14,222 bases of DNA. Source: Bacteroidales bacterium. GTDB taxonomy: Bacteria; Bacteroidota; Bacteroidia; Bacteroidales; VadinHA17. Below the pieces are notes generated by a model. The model had not been told where the DNA came from. It made no database searches and was given only the letters and a program-made list of their open reading frames with translations. Location: the NCBI GenBank assembly GCA_003501665.1, contig DNOQ01000097.1, positions 1 to 14,222 on the forward strand, given 5' to 3'. The stretch's first letter is position 1, and every line of letters begins with the position of its first letter. This document shows positions 1 to 8,332 of this stretch, one piece after another. A program made the position numbers and the translations under genes.

Positions 1-86
1 ATTATTAAATTTATTTTTTCTATATACCACAAAAATAACAGAGTATTATAAATCAGGACTATTTACGTATTAATTTATATTGTGCG

Positions 87-388
87 ATGAAAAAAGCCAG
101 GATGATCTTTCTTTCAACACTTATTTTTCTGACATATTGCGGGGAGCAGGATGATCAGATCAGAATTCTTGAAGAGCTGCTTGACAAGTATTGTAAAAGT
201 GCTGGAAGGAATAACAACATGCTTCTTGGGATCATTATGGTAACTGGACAAAGCTTGGTAATGGATCATGTATCGGCCACAAAAGAATCGAAACAGTCAG
301 GCAAGGCTTATTCACAGCTATAAAACTCGAAATTGCAAAGTCAGAAGGAACACTTGTGATCAGGAGCTTTTCCTGTTATGGACAATAG
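87..388 (+). pseudogene. Internally deleted GH29 alpha-L-fucosidase remnant
   Basis: The reading frame from the ATG at 87 begins with a lipoprotein-like leader (MKKARMIFLSTLIFLTYCGE) and soon reaches LLDKYCKSAGRNNNMLLG (about 177-230). That resembles the GH29 fucosidase motif near the end of the catalytic barrel (a GRNxNLLL-type stretch). At about 230 the homology jumps to another frame, which reads YGNWTKLGNGSCIGHKRI and continues to a TAG at 386-388 with ...IRSFSCYG. This matches the usual C-terminal beta-sandwich ending of GH29 enzymes (GTTIGYKRI ... ISEFGLY type). An intact enzyme has several hundred residues; here about 100 codons survive. The parts are therefore leader, one catalytic motif and the last domain end, joined by at least two large deletions and a frameshift. 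The nucleophile region is absent, so no activity is expected. The 78-codon frame 87-323 could still be translated as a meaningless lipopeptide. The family assignment rests on motif memory, not on a search. Confidence 0.7.
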
Positions 389-406
389 AAATTGAAATCT
401 CACCTT

Positions 407-3400
407 ATGAAAAGGAAAATATATCAAATCATCTTTTTTACAGTAACGTCTTTAACATTATGCGGTCAGTTGCCGGATAATGGTTTTAATAATAACGAGA
501 CGAAAGATTATTATGCAGATAAATTGCTTAATGATTCATTTAAAATCATTTTTCGTTATGATGTTCTGAAACCGTCAGACGTCCCGGTAATACTTCCTTT
601 AAGCCGGAATAAACCATATTTTGATGGAGGTATGGTTGGCAGAGCTGCTGGTCCAAACGATTATCAGCCATATAATGAAGGATCATTCATGAAGACAAAC
701 GGCAGGTCGGAGCAAACTTATGTAATTACAACCGGTGTCTGGAGGCTTCTTGTCGGAGACAGGCCTGTTATAGGACTTGACCAGCGTAATACCAGAGGCG
801 CCTATGCCCGCCCCGGTATATTACCACATCTTGCAGTTAAAGGTAAAATCCGGCTTCAGGTAAGCAATAAAAGATCAACCAAATACCTGGAAGATTTCTC
901 AAAAATCACAACAATATTATCCGCCGGTGAACCAAAATGGATCTGTGAGGATAATGACCTGCAGGTAAAAGTTAATCTTACCGCTCATGCTTTCCTTGAA
1001 GACTTTGGATGTGCAGTGATTGCGCAGATTGAATCAGGAAATAAAGAAAATAGGATAGAACTGAACTGGCATTATGAAAATGCTGATCACATCAGGGATG
1101 CTTCTTCCTTTATGGAATTCAGCTATGATAAATACACAAGGATATTTGTCGGAAACACCAGAAAGGAAACCAATTATCATAACGGTGTGGCAAAGACAGT
1201 AATAGATGGAAATACAGCAAAGCCGGCTGCAGATACCCTTGTATGTGTATGGGGGTATACTGATTATGACAGGGATGAAGTGGCAAATGCTTATAAACGA
1301 TTATGGTTCCGTCCGTTCCCTTCAAAGGAATGGTCGGAACAAATGCAGAATAACTGGTTTCATCACTGGATAGGAAGGGGCCTGGAACCCGATAAGAAGT
1401 TTATTAAGGTATTGGAAAATCCCGCTGTACCTGTTAAGGAATCAAAAGAATTCTGGAAATCAATGCGCAACAGGATCCGGGTCAAAACAGGTGACGAGCG
1501 CTTCGACAATGCAGTTCAAAGTCTTGGTTCACGCCTGATATCAAATTATGAGTACCCCGGCTATCCCCATGGCAGTAATTATATGAAATATGGCAAAATC
1601 AATTGTGGTTTATACGCTCATGAAGCTGCAGGATTCCATGGTGAAGTTGCCACAACATTAAAATTCATTGCCGGAACGCAATGTGTCAAAGGCAGGCAGC
1701 GATATATGATGCCCGATTTTCTTATAAGCCAGTGGGCGGAGGAGATGAATCCTTATTTTATCGATCAGATATGGTACCATTACCGGTGGACGGGAGACCG
1801 GGAATTCCTTTTTGAGATGTGGCCATCGGCAAGAAGGGCACTGGAACATCTTATATCAACCAGTGATCCGGATCATGACGGATTCTTTACCGGTATTTAT
1901 GAGAACTGGAATGGCGATGCAAAAGACAGGGGGGGAAGAGGAGCATTATGGACAGGATTATGTGCAAATGCTTTAAGGATAGGTTTTAATATTGCATCAT
2001 TGTTTGAAGATGTTGACTGGACCCTGGAAAGCCAGGCTCCGAAGCCTGCGGATAATGATTTCAGATTGCGGTATAAGCGTTTACTGCAAAGGGCTGAAGC
2101 TGCCTATGAAGAACTGTACAATAAAAAAATAGGGGCATACTCATCAGGTGATTGGGATTCGGAATTACGCAATATGCCTGGTAATGAGGAGTCAAACTAT
2201 AATATCTGGCGGGGAATGGGTGATCCGCTCCGGAATTATACTTCAATGCGCTTCATAAGAGATACTTATCACGAGAAATCTGATAACGGGATCTTCGAAT
2301 TCTCCAATAAGGACTGGCCGGTATGCTGGAGTAATCATTATGACAGCTTCTCCGATGCCATGAGTTCAGTGGCATCTGCAGCTATGGCAAATGATATTAA
2401 TAACTTCTGGCCGCTTCTGAAAACTGCAGCTGAAGGGATATATACCAGACCAGAATGCACGGTACTTGCAGGTGGAGCATCACAGCTCAGCCTTGAAAGC
2501 GATCAGATGTTCATGATGGCTGTTCTTGATAATATCTTTGGAATAAAACCGTATTTCGGTGAAAACCTTCTGGTAATAAGGCCTTCCTTCCCTGATGCAT
2601 GGAAAAATCCTGAAATTGAATTACCTGATGTATCGTATAAATATATCGAAGAAGAAAACGGAATTAATCTTGTAGTAAATACTCCCGTTGAACGTATCCT
2701 GAAGGCCGAGATACCTCTGAAACAACAGGTAAAAGAAGTGACAGTAAATGGCAGACAAGTTGAATATGAAACAAGAAAAGAAGTGAATTGCTGCCGGTTA
2801 ATAATTAAATCAGATGCTTCAACCCGACATGAAATAAAAGTCTCATTCGTTCCGAATAATTTTTACCCGGAAGGAAATGTTAATTGTATCGTTAAAGAGA
2901 TGACTTCATTCAGGTTCGATAATGTTGAATTAGTAAAGGTGGAAAATCCACAAATCTATTTCGGGACAGTTACCATAAAAGGAAACTTGATTGAAGTCAG
3001 ACCTGAAAAGACCGGTAATTTTACATTGTTTGCCGAACTAAAAAACGGTAATGTATCCTGGTATCAACCTATAGAGCTTATTGTAAAGGAACCATGGTCA
3101 ATAATTGAGGAATATAAGGCATGGGATGGTGAGCCCGGAACATCTGCAAAATTGTTGTCACCATCCATTAACAAACAGAAAAAAGTCCTGCAGTTTAAGC
3201 TTGAAAATAATACTTCAGAAAGACAAACAGGTGAAATGATTGTAGAGATCACCGGGCAACAGGTTTCAAAAACCGTTGCATTGCCTCCATATCGATCAGT
3301 CAGATTTGAGATCCCGGTCAAAAATTTATTGAAACAAATGAGCCCGGGAACAGTATTGTTTAAAGTTATGTTCAAAGATGATGTAAAAATTTCACATGCT

Positions 3401-4165
3401 ACTGACTGGGAACTCCCGGTCACGGATCTGCCCGGGAAGAGGGTAATCCCGCTTGATATACGGAATTATTATAATATCAGTCTTTCTCAGTTATATGGTA
3501 CCGGCTATTTCAAATGGCGCACAGATTATACCGGTGCCGCTGTCGGAGTTGACTGGAGAGATACTCTTTATGTGGACAGGTTAGGCTACAAGCTTTTTGT
3601 TCCTCCGACAAGTGTAATCAGCTATGGCATATTACCCGAACAACATAGTCCGGCATGGTGGTCTGTCCCTGATATTCCCGACACACTGGAATACCCGGTT
3701 CCTTTCCCCTTTACAGAGCACAGACGCAATAAAAATAATGTTATAGCCCTGGTCAATGCAGAAAATAACAGAAATTTACCCGGCGAAGCCATTCTTGAAT
3801 TGAAAAGACCTCTCCGGGCAGAGAAGATTTACCTGATGACTGCAAACCTGACTAAGACATGCAAAAGCTATTATCCGGCAGCGGAAGTTGAGGTCGAATA
3901 TGAAACAGGTAAAAACCAGATAGTTCAACTTACACCTCCTTATAACATGCCCTCAATGATACAGGCTTTTTGTCCTGATGCACTTCAAATTCCGTTGGGG
4001 AAAATAGAAAATAATCAGGTATTCCTCAGCGGGGTGATCCCGGGAATTTCTGTTACTGATATAGTTACTGATCCTGCCAGGAAAATTACAAAAATGACAT
4101 TTAAATGTGTAACTTCAGAAACAGTTCTTGGAATTATAGGGATCAATCTTCTGCAGGCAGAGTAA
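407..4165 (+). CDS. Exported large (alpha/alpha)6-type glycosidase-like protein, probable DUF4450 family, paralogue 1
   Basis: The predicted product has 1252 residues. A TTG at 392 is also in frame, but the ATG at 407 places MKRKIYQIIFFTVTSLTLCG as a compact signal peptide, so it is preferred; the lipobox (LTLC) is imperfect, so lipoprotein status is open. Apparent layout: an N-terminal beta-sandwich-like part (about 30-350, with FDGGMVGRAAGPNDYQ and WRLLVGDRPVIGLDQR), a helical catalytic-type core (about 360-770), a beta cap beginning near GENLLVIRPSFPDAW as in GH65/GH95-like enzymes, and a long C-terminal beta-rich extension with the motif WRTDYTGAAVGVDWRD. Candidate acids lie in YENWNGDAKDRGG (E499, D504), but the catalytic residues are inferred only. 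The protein probably hydrolyses a glycan in the periplasm or at the cell surface; the substrate cannot be read. It follows a fucosidase fossil by 18 bases and precedes a close paralogue. Assignment to DUF4450 is from recollection of family character. Confidence 0.75.
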   Translation: MKRKIYQIIFFTVTSLTLCGQLPDNGFNNNETKDYYADKLLNDSFKIIFRYDVLKPSDVPVILPLSRNKPYFDGGMVGRAAGPNDYQPYNEGSFMKTNGRSEQTYVITTGVWRLLVGDRPVIGLDQRNTRGAYARPGILPHLAVKGKIRLQVSNKRSTKYLEDFSKITTILSAGEPKWICEDNDLQVKVNLTAHAFLEDFGCAVIAQIESGNKENRIELNWHYENADHIRDASSFMEFSYDKYTRIFVGNTRKETNYHNGVAKTVIDGNTAKPAADTLVCVWGYTDYDRDEVANAYKRLWFRPFPSKEWSEQMQNNWFHHWIGRGLEPDKKFIKVLENPAVPVKESKEFWKSMRNRIRVKTGDERFDNAVQSLGSRLISNYEYPGYPHGSNYMKYGKINCGLYAHEAAGFHGEVATTLKFIAGTQCVKGRQRYMMPDFLISQWAEEMNPYFIDQIWYHYRWTGDREFLFEMWPSARRALEHLISTSDPDHDGFFTGIYENWNGDAKDRGGRGALWTGLCANALRIGFNIASLFEDVDWTLESQAPKPADNDFRLRYKRLLQRAEAAYEELYNKKIGAYSSGDWDSELRNMPGNEESNYNIWRGMGDPLRNYTSMRFIRDTYHEKSDNGIFEFSNKDWPVCWSNHYDSFSDAMSSVASAAMANDINNFWPLLKTAAEGIYTRPECTVLAGGASQLSLESDQMFMMAVLDNIFGIKPYFGENLLVIRPSFPDAWKNPEIELPDVSYKYIEEENGINLVVNTPVERILKAEIPLKQQVKEVTVNGRQVEYETRKEVNCCRLIIKSDASTRHEIKVSFVPNNFYPEGNVNCIVKEMTSFRFDNVELVKVENPQIYFGTVTIKGNLIEVRPEKTGNFTLFAELKNGNVSWYQPIELIVKEPWSIIEEYKAWDGEPGTSAKLLSPSINKQKKVLQFKLENNTSERQTGEMIVEITGQQVSKTVALPPYRSVRFEIPVKNLLKQMSPGTVLFKVMFKDDVKISHATDWELPVTDLPGKRVIPLDIRNYYNISLSQLYGTGYFKWRTDYTGAAVGVDWRDTLYVDRLGYKLFVPPTSVISYGILPEQHSPAWWSVPDIPDTLEYPVPFPFTEHRRNKNNVIALVNAENNRNLPGEAILELKRPLRAEKIYLMTANLTKTCKSYYPAAEVEVEYETGKNQIVQLTPPYNMPSMIQAFCPDALQIPLGKIENNQVFLSGVIPGISVTDIVTDPARKITKMTFKCVTSETVLGIIGINLLQAE

Positions 4166-4178
4166 TGTTAAGGCAAGG

Positions 4179-4286
4179 AAGACAGGTTTTGTCGTCTCTT
4201 CAGCAGTGCGATATGAGATAAAACAGGAGTATGATCGTTTTGTTACAAAAGCGGTAATTGACGATTTGAAAAATAATTTGAGGTAA
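4179..4286 (+). pseudogene. NPCBM-domain gene fossil
   Basis: Just after the stop of the first large gene, another frame reads TGFVVSSAVRYEIKQEYDRF and continues VTKAVIDD before a TAA at 4284-4286. It aligns without gaps to residues 416-445 of the protein at 8329-9900 (MGFRAPSSVRYKIKPEYNRF and on), with about 15 of 30 positions identical. This is the core NPCBM signature (G-F/L-x-x-S-S-x-x-x-Y ... F-x-x-x-x-G-x-D). There is no start codon with a plausible leader and nothing of the upstream hydrolase remains, so it is read as the residue of a deleted copy of the downstream gene or of another NPCBM protein. Confidence 0.7.
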
Positions 4287-4315
4287 AATTGATTTCTTAA
4301 CTTGCATTATTCATG

Positions 4316-4374
4316 AATTGATTTTCTTCGTTTACCCCGACCCGCCAACTGGCGGGGAGCGAAGAAAATCAATT
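4316..4374. repeat. Long inverted repeat with nested GC hairpin
   Basis: The 15-base arm aattgattttcttcg (4316-4330) is exactly reverse-complemented at 4360-4374. Within the spacer a second perfect hairpin, cccgcc-aact-ggcggg, lies at 4341-4356. The structure sits between the two paralogues, after the NPCBM fossil. No T-run follows the GC hairpin, so an intrinsic terminator is not well supported. It looks like a palindromic intergenic element of the sort scattered through Bacteroidota genomes. Confidence 0.75.
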
Positions 4375-4446
4375 TACTCCCCCTTCGCCTTCGCGTAGCC
4401 GCTTTGGCGGAGCAAGGTTGGGGCTGGGGTAAATCTATTGATTTTC
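4364..4446. repeat. Second, imperfect inverted repeat sharing an arm with the first
   Basis: The 10-base core gaaaatcaat (4364-4373) is reverse-complemented as attgattttc at 4437-4446. The pairing can be extended inward imperfectly by ttactccccc (about 4374-4383) against ggggctggggtaaat (about 4420-4434). The centre carries the C/G-rich stretch ttcgccttcgcgtagccgc followed by tttggcgg, a composition I associate with repeated intergenic elements of Bacteroidota. The 4364-4373 arm is also the right arm of the preceding palindrome, so only one of the two folds can form at a time. Confidence 0.6.
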
Positions 4447-4549
4447 AAACTACTCGTAAATACCTATTTACCAATACAGATAGTCGTTTGACGTTAAAGT
4501 TTAGGAATTGATCAGGTTAAATAATAACAATAAGGTGAAAAAAAATCAA

Positions 4550-7500
4550 ATGTTCCGGGGATTAACAGGTCAAAGGATCAAAAACAAATTCAGGAATCTG
4601 TATTTGTCATTGTTTCTTTTTGTAAATGTACAAATGATAAATTTAAGTGTCTGTTCCCAGCAAACTGAAACGGGAAAGTCATTGCAATTTACAATGTCAT
4701 TCAGTAATAATAAGCAGGCACCGGTTGATATTCCGGTTATGCCGGCTTTAAGTCAACAGAACCCATATTTTGATGGAGGTCTTGTTGCCAGGCCGGCTGG
4801 CGTAAATGATTATCAACCATCGGGGAATGGTTCCTTTGTCAAAAAAAACGGCAAATCGGAACTAACTTATGTGATAACAACCGGTGCCTGGCGACTTTTA
4901 GTAGGCGATAAACCTGTTATAGGCCTTGACCAGAGAATCACCGGAGGGGCATATGCCCGGCCCGGATTAATGCCCGGTCTGGGTGTAAAAGGGAAAATAA
5001 GACTTCAGGTCAGTGATGGGAAGACCAGTAAGAACCTTGAGGATTTTTCAGGCATCACTGTGATATTATCTGCGGGAACGACAAAGTGGCTTTGCGAAGA
5101 TCAAAATATGAAATTAAAAGTTTTGCTGAAGGTACATCCCTTTAAAGAAGATTTCGGTTTCGCACTAACGGCAGAGGTAGAGTCACAAAAACAGCAACAA
5201 ATACATTTGGACTGGCGTTTCGAGGATGCAAGTTTTGTTAAAGACCACGGGAACTACTCACAATTTGCCTGGGATAAATATACTCAGATCTTTGTTGGTA
5301 CAAAGGGTGGTAATTCCACTGTTCAGAAAGGTGTCACAAGAAGGGTCATTGATCTAAAACCAGGTATTTCAGAAAAGGATACTTTTCTATGTGTCTGGGG
5401 GTATAGCGATTACGACAGAGCGGAAATTGACAGTGCATATTCCAGGTTGCGGTTTCGTCCTTTCCCATCGGAAGAATGGACCAGGGAGATGAAGGGAAAA
5501 TGGTTTCACCACTGGATAGGGCGAGGACTCGAACCGGGAAAGAAGTTCCGTAGTATCATGCAAAATCCTGAACCATTAATTTCCCAATCGGAAGATTTCT
5601 GGGAATTAATGCTTGACAGGGTAAGAATTAAAACCGGTGATGCCCGGTTCGATAATGTGGTTCAGAGTATTGGGTCCCGTCTGATATCGAACTTCGAATA
5701 CCCCGGATATTTGCACGGGACCAATTATATGAAATACGGGAAAATAAATTGTGGCTATTACGGACATGATGCTACCGGATTTCATAATGAAGTAGCCACA
5801 TCATTGAAGTTCATTTCCGGTACTCAATGTGTAAAAGGCCGGCAGCGATACATTATGCCAAATTTCAGGATAAGCCAGTGGGCAGAAGAAATGAATCCGT
5901 ATTTTATTGATCAGGTGTGGTATCATTATCGCTGGACAGGCGACCTGGAATTCCTGAACGACATGTGGCCTTCGGTCCGCAGAGCTATTGAACATTATAT
6001 CACCACAAGTGATCCGGAAAATGATGGCCTGTTCACAGGTTTCTATGAAACATGGAATGGAGATGCCAAAAACAGAGGAGGTAAATGTGCAATATCAACA
6101 GCACTTGGAATCTCGGTTTTACGCAACGGACATCAAATGGCATCAATACTTAATGATGTTGACTGGACATTCCCCGGGCAGCAAAATCCGGATCCCCCGG
6201 CAGATAACGATTTCAGAAAACGGTACAAGCGACTTCTTGAAAAAGCCGAAGCGGTTTACCCGACACTATACAATAAATTAATAGGGTCGTACTCGTCAGG
6301 TGAATGGGATGGTGAACTACGGAATATGCCCGATAATGAAGAAAGCAATTATGCTATATGGCGGGGAATAGGATCATTGTTTGAAAATTATACATCAATG
6401 AGGTTTATCAGGGATACTTATCACCAGAAAACAGAAAACGGGATAATTGAATTCTGTAACAGAAACTGGCCCGTATGCTGGAGCAACCACTATGACAGCT
6501 TTTCGGATGCAATGGCATCTGTGGCCTCTGCTGCAATGGTAAACGATATCAACAATTTCTGGCCATTATTGAAATCTGTCTCCGAAGGAGTCTATACAAA
6601 ACCTCAATGTACGGTAATTGCAGGAGGCGGATCACAATTAAGCCTTGAAAGCGACCAGATGTTCATGATGGCTGTACTGGATAATATTTTTGGAATAAAA
6701 CCTTATTTCGGGGAAAACCTGCTTATAATCAGGCCATCTTTACCTGAAGATTGGAAAAATCCGGAAATTTCATTACCCGATGTCTCGTATAAATTATCAA
6801 TTCGATCTGAGGAAATCAAACTGGAGGTAAAAACTCCGGTTGCCAGGATCATTCAGGCAGAAATTCCTGTAAAGCAAAGCATCAGAGATGTTATTGTAAA
6901 TGGGGAAAAAGTTGATTTTGATATAAAAAAGGAGGTTAATTATTGCCGGATAATTGTCAGGACAAAGGCTTCGGCGGAGAATACCATCAATGTTGTGCTT
7001 GACACGGGCAACACCATAATCGAAGGGAATCCGGATTGTATTACAAACCAGACAGCTACATTCAAAATCAAAAATGCACAGCTTATTGGTATACACAATC
7101 CTCAGATCAGATTTGGACAGGTACAAATAGATTCCGGTAATATTAACATTATTCCTGAACTGACAGGAAAATATACTCTGTTTGCTGAATTAAAAAATGG
7201 TAACGCTTCATGGTATCACCCACTGGAGTTGACAGTTAAGGAACCATGGTCGATTGTTGAACAATACCAGTCATGGAATGCCGATATTCCGGCCAGGTTA
7301 TTATCCCCTGTGGTAAATACAGAAAAACAGGTTCTGCAATTCCGGATAGCCAATAATACATATACTAATCTGGCAGGTGAAATGACTATTACTATTTATG
7401 GAAAACCAATAAAGCAAAAAGTAAAATTACCGGCCCGGCAGATAAACAGAATTGAAGCATCGTTAAAGGAATTCGCTACACAATTAAGTCCGGGGAAGAT

Positions 7501-8332
7501 CCCGTTTAAAGTGACTTTCAACGACAGGGAAACAGAAGGATTTGCTGTCAGCTGGGAAGCCGGGAATAATGGTTTTTATAAAGAAAAGATAATTTCACTC
7601 GATCTCAAAAAATACAACAATATTAATATCTCGCAATTGTATGGCAATGACAGCCATCTGACATGGAGAACCGATTACACAGGAGCTGCAGTAGGTGTTG
7701 ACTGGCGCGATGACCTGAAAATAGATGATTTAGGCTATAAAATAATGGTTCAGCCGGTAAGCCATATTAACTGGGGAGTCCTGCCGGAACATCATAATGT
7801 TTTTTCGAGGTGGATTATGCCTTCTCTCCCCGATGATCTTAACCTCCCTGTATCCTTTCCTTATCTTGAGAAACGACAGCAGGAGAAGAATATACTTGCA
7901 TTGATCAATACAGAAAACAGTAAGTCTCTGCCCGGCGAGGCCATAATTGATATAGAAAACCCTGTTCCGGTTGAGAAAATATATCTGTTAACGGCAAACC
8001 TGACAAAAACCTGCAAAAGTTATTACCCGGCAGCTGAAATTGAGGTCGTTTATGATTCCGGAGAGAATCAGATTGTTCAGCTGATCCCGCCTTACAACAT
8101 GCCATCATTTGTCCAGGGTTATTGTCCCGAAGCTCTGCACATACCGGCAGGAAAACTGGAATCCACCCAGACATTTGGCATATACGGTAATAATACCGGA
8201 TTGGCACTTACTGATCTCGTTACAGATCCGGGAAGAAAAATGAAGCAACTGAAATTAAGATGTGTTAGTACCGAAACTGTATTTGGTATTGTCGGTATCA
8301 GTCTTCTTACAAACTTACACACAAGAAAATGA
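4550..8332 (+). CDS. Exported large (alpha/alpha)6-type glycosidase-like protein, probable DUF4450 family, paralogue 2
   Basis: The predicted product has 1260 residues. In-frame TTG (4508) and GTG (4535) codons exist upstream; the ATG at 4550 is chosen because it is the first ATG and still leaves a basic n-region, the hydrophobic stretch NLYLSLFLFVNVQMINL and a likely cleavage near VCS-QQ. A weak aaggtg lies at 4532-4537. Domain order and motifs match the upstream paralogue throughout: FDGGLVARPAGVNDYQ, FYETWNGDAKNRGG (E500, D505), SQLSLESDQMFMMAVLDNIF, GENLLIIRPSLPEDW and WRTDYTGAAVGVDWRD. Identity is roughly 80 percent by eye in the core but drops just after the WNGDAK motif (about 6 of 19 residues), as if the substrate pocket has diverged. 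The stop overlaps the next start by ATGA, so the two genes are probably translationally coupled. Expected role: exported hydrolysis of a glycan linkage; substrate unknown. Confidence 0.75.
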   Translation: MFRGLTGQRIKNKFRNLYLSLFLFVNVQMINLSVCSQQTETGKSLQFTMSFSNNKQAPVDIPVMPALSQQNPYFDGGLVARPAGVNDYQPSGNGSFVKKNGKSELTYVITTGAWRLLVGDKPVIGLDQRITGGAYARPGLMPGLGVKGKIRLQVSDGKTSKNLEDFSGITVILSAGTTKWLCEDQNMKLKVLLKVHPFKEDFGFALTAEVESQKQQQIHLDWRFEDASFVKDHGNYSQFAWDKYTQIFVGTKGGNSTVQKGVTRRVIDLKPGISEKDTFLCVWGYSDYDRAEIDSAYSRLRFRPFPSEEWTREMKGKWFHHWIGRGLEPGKKFRSIMQNPEPLISQSEDFWELMLDRVRIKTGDARFDNVVQSIGSRLISNFEYPGYLHGTNYMKYGKINCGYYGHDATGFHNEVATSLKFISGTQCVKGRQRYIMPNFRISQWAEEMNPYFIDQVWYHYRWTGDLEFLNDMWPSVRRAIEHYITTSDPENDGLFTGFYETWNGDAKNRGGKCAISTALGISVLRNGHQMASILNDVDWTFPGQQNPDPPADNDFRKRYKRLLEKAEAVYPTLYNKLIGSYSSGEWDGELRNMPDNEESNYAIWRGIGSLFENYTSMRFIRDTYHQKTENGIIEFCNRNWPVCWSNHYDSFSDAMASVASAAMVNDINNFWPLLKSVSEGVYTKPQCTVIAGGGSQLSLESDQMFMMAVLDNIFGIKPYFGENLLIIRPSLPEDWKNPEISLPDVSYKLSIRSEEIKLEVKTPVARIIQAEIPVKQSIRDVIVNGEKVDFDIKKEVNYCRIIVRTKASAENTINVVLDTGNTIIEGNPDCITNQTATFKIKNAQLIGIHNPQIRFGQVQIDSGNINIIPELTGKYTLFAELKNGNASWYHPLELTVKEPWSIVEQYQSWNADIPARLLSPVVNTEKQVLQFRIANNTYTNLAGEMTITIYGKPIKQKVKLPARQINRIEASLKEFATQLSPGKIPFKVTFNDRETEGFAVSWEAGNNGFYKEKIISLDLKKYNNINISQLYGNDSHLTWRTDYTGAAVGVDWRDDLKIDDLGYKIMVQPVSHINWGVLPEHHNVFSRWIMPSLPDDLNLPVSFPYLEKRQQEKNILALINTENSKSLPGEAIIDIENPVPVEKIYLLTANLTKTCKSYYPAAEIEVVYDSGENQIVQLIPPYNMPSFVQGYCPEALHIPAGKLESTQTFGIYGNNTGLALTDLVTDPGRKMKQLKLRCVSTETVFGIVGISLLTNLHTRK

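Noticed and set aside
392..406. TTG at 392 as the start of the first large gene
   Set aside because: The ATG at 407 gives a compact signal peptide; the extra five residues add nothing and TTG starts are uncommon.
3064..3423. 119-codon minus-strand open frame inside the first large gene
   Set aside because: It is antisense to a region conserved between the two paralogues and has no motif or ribosome binding site.
4341..4356. cccgcc-aact-ggcggg as an intrinsic terminator after the first large gene
   Set aside because: No T-run follows on either strand next to the stem, and it is nested in a larger palindrome better explained as a repeat.
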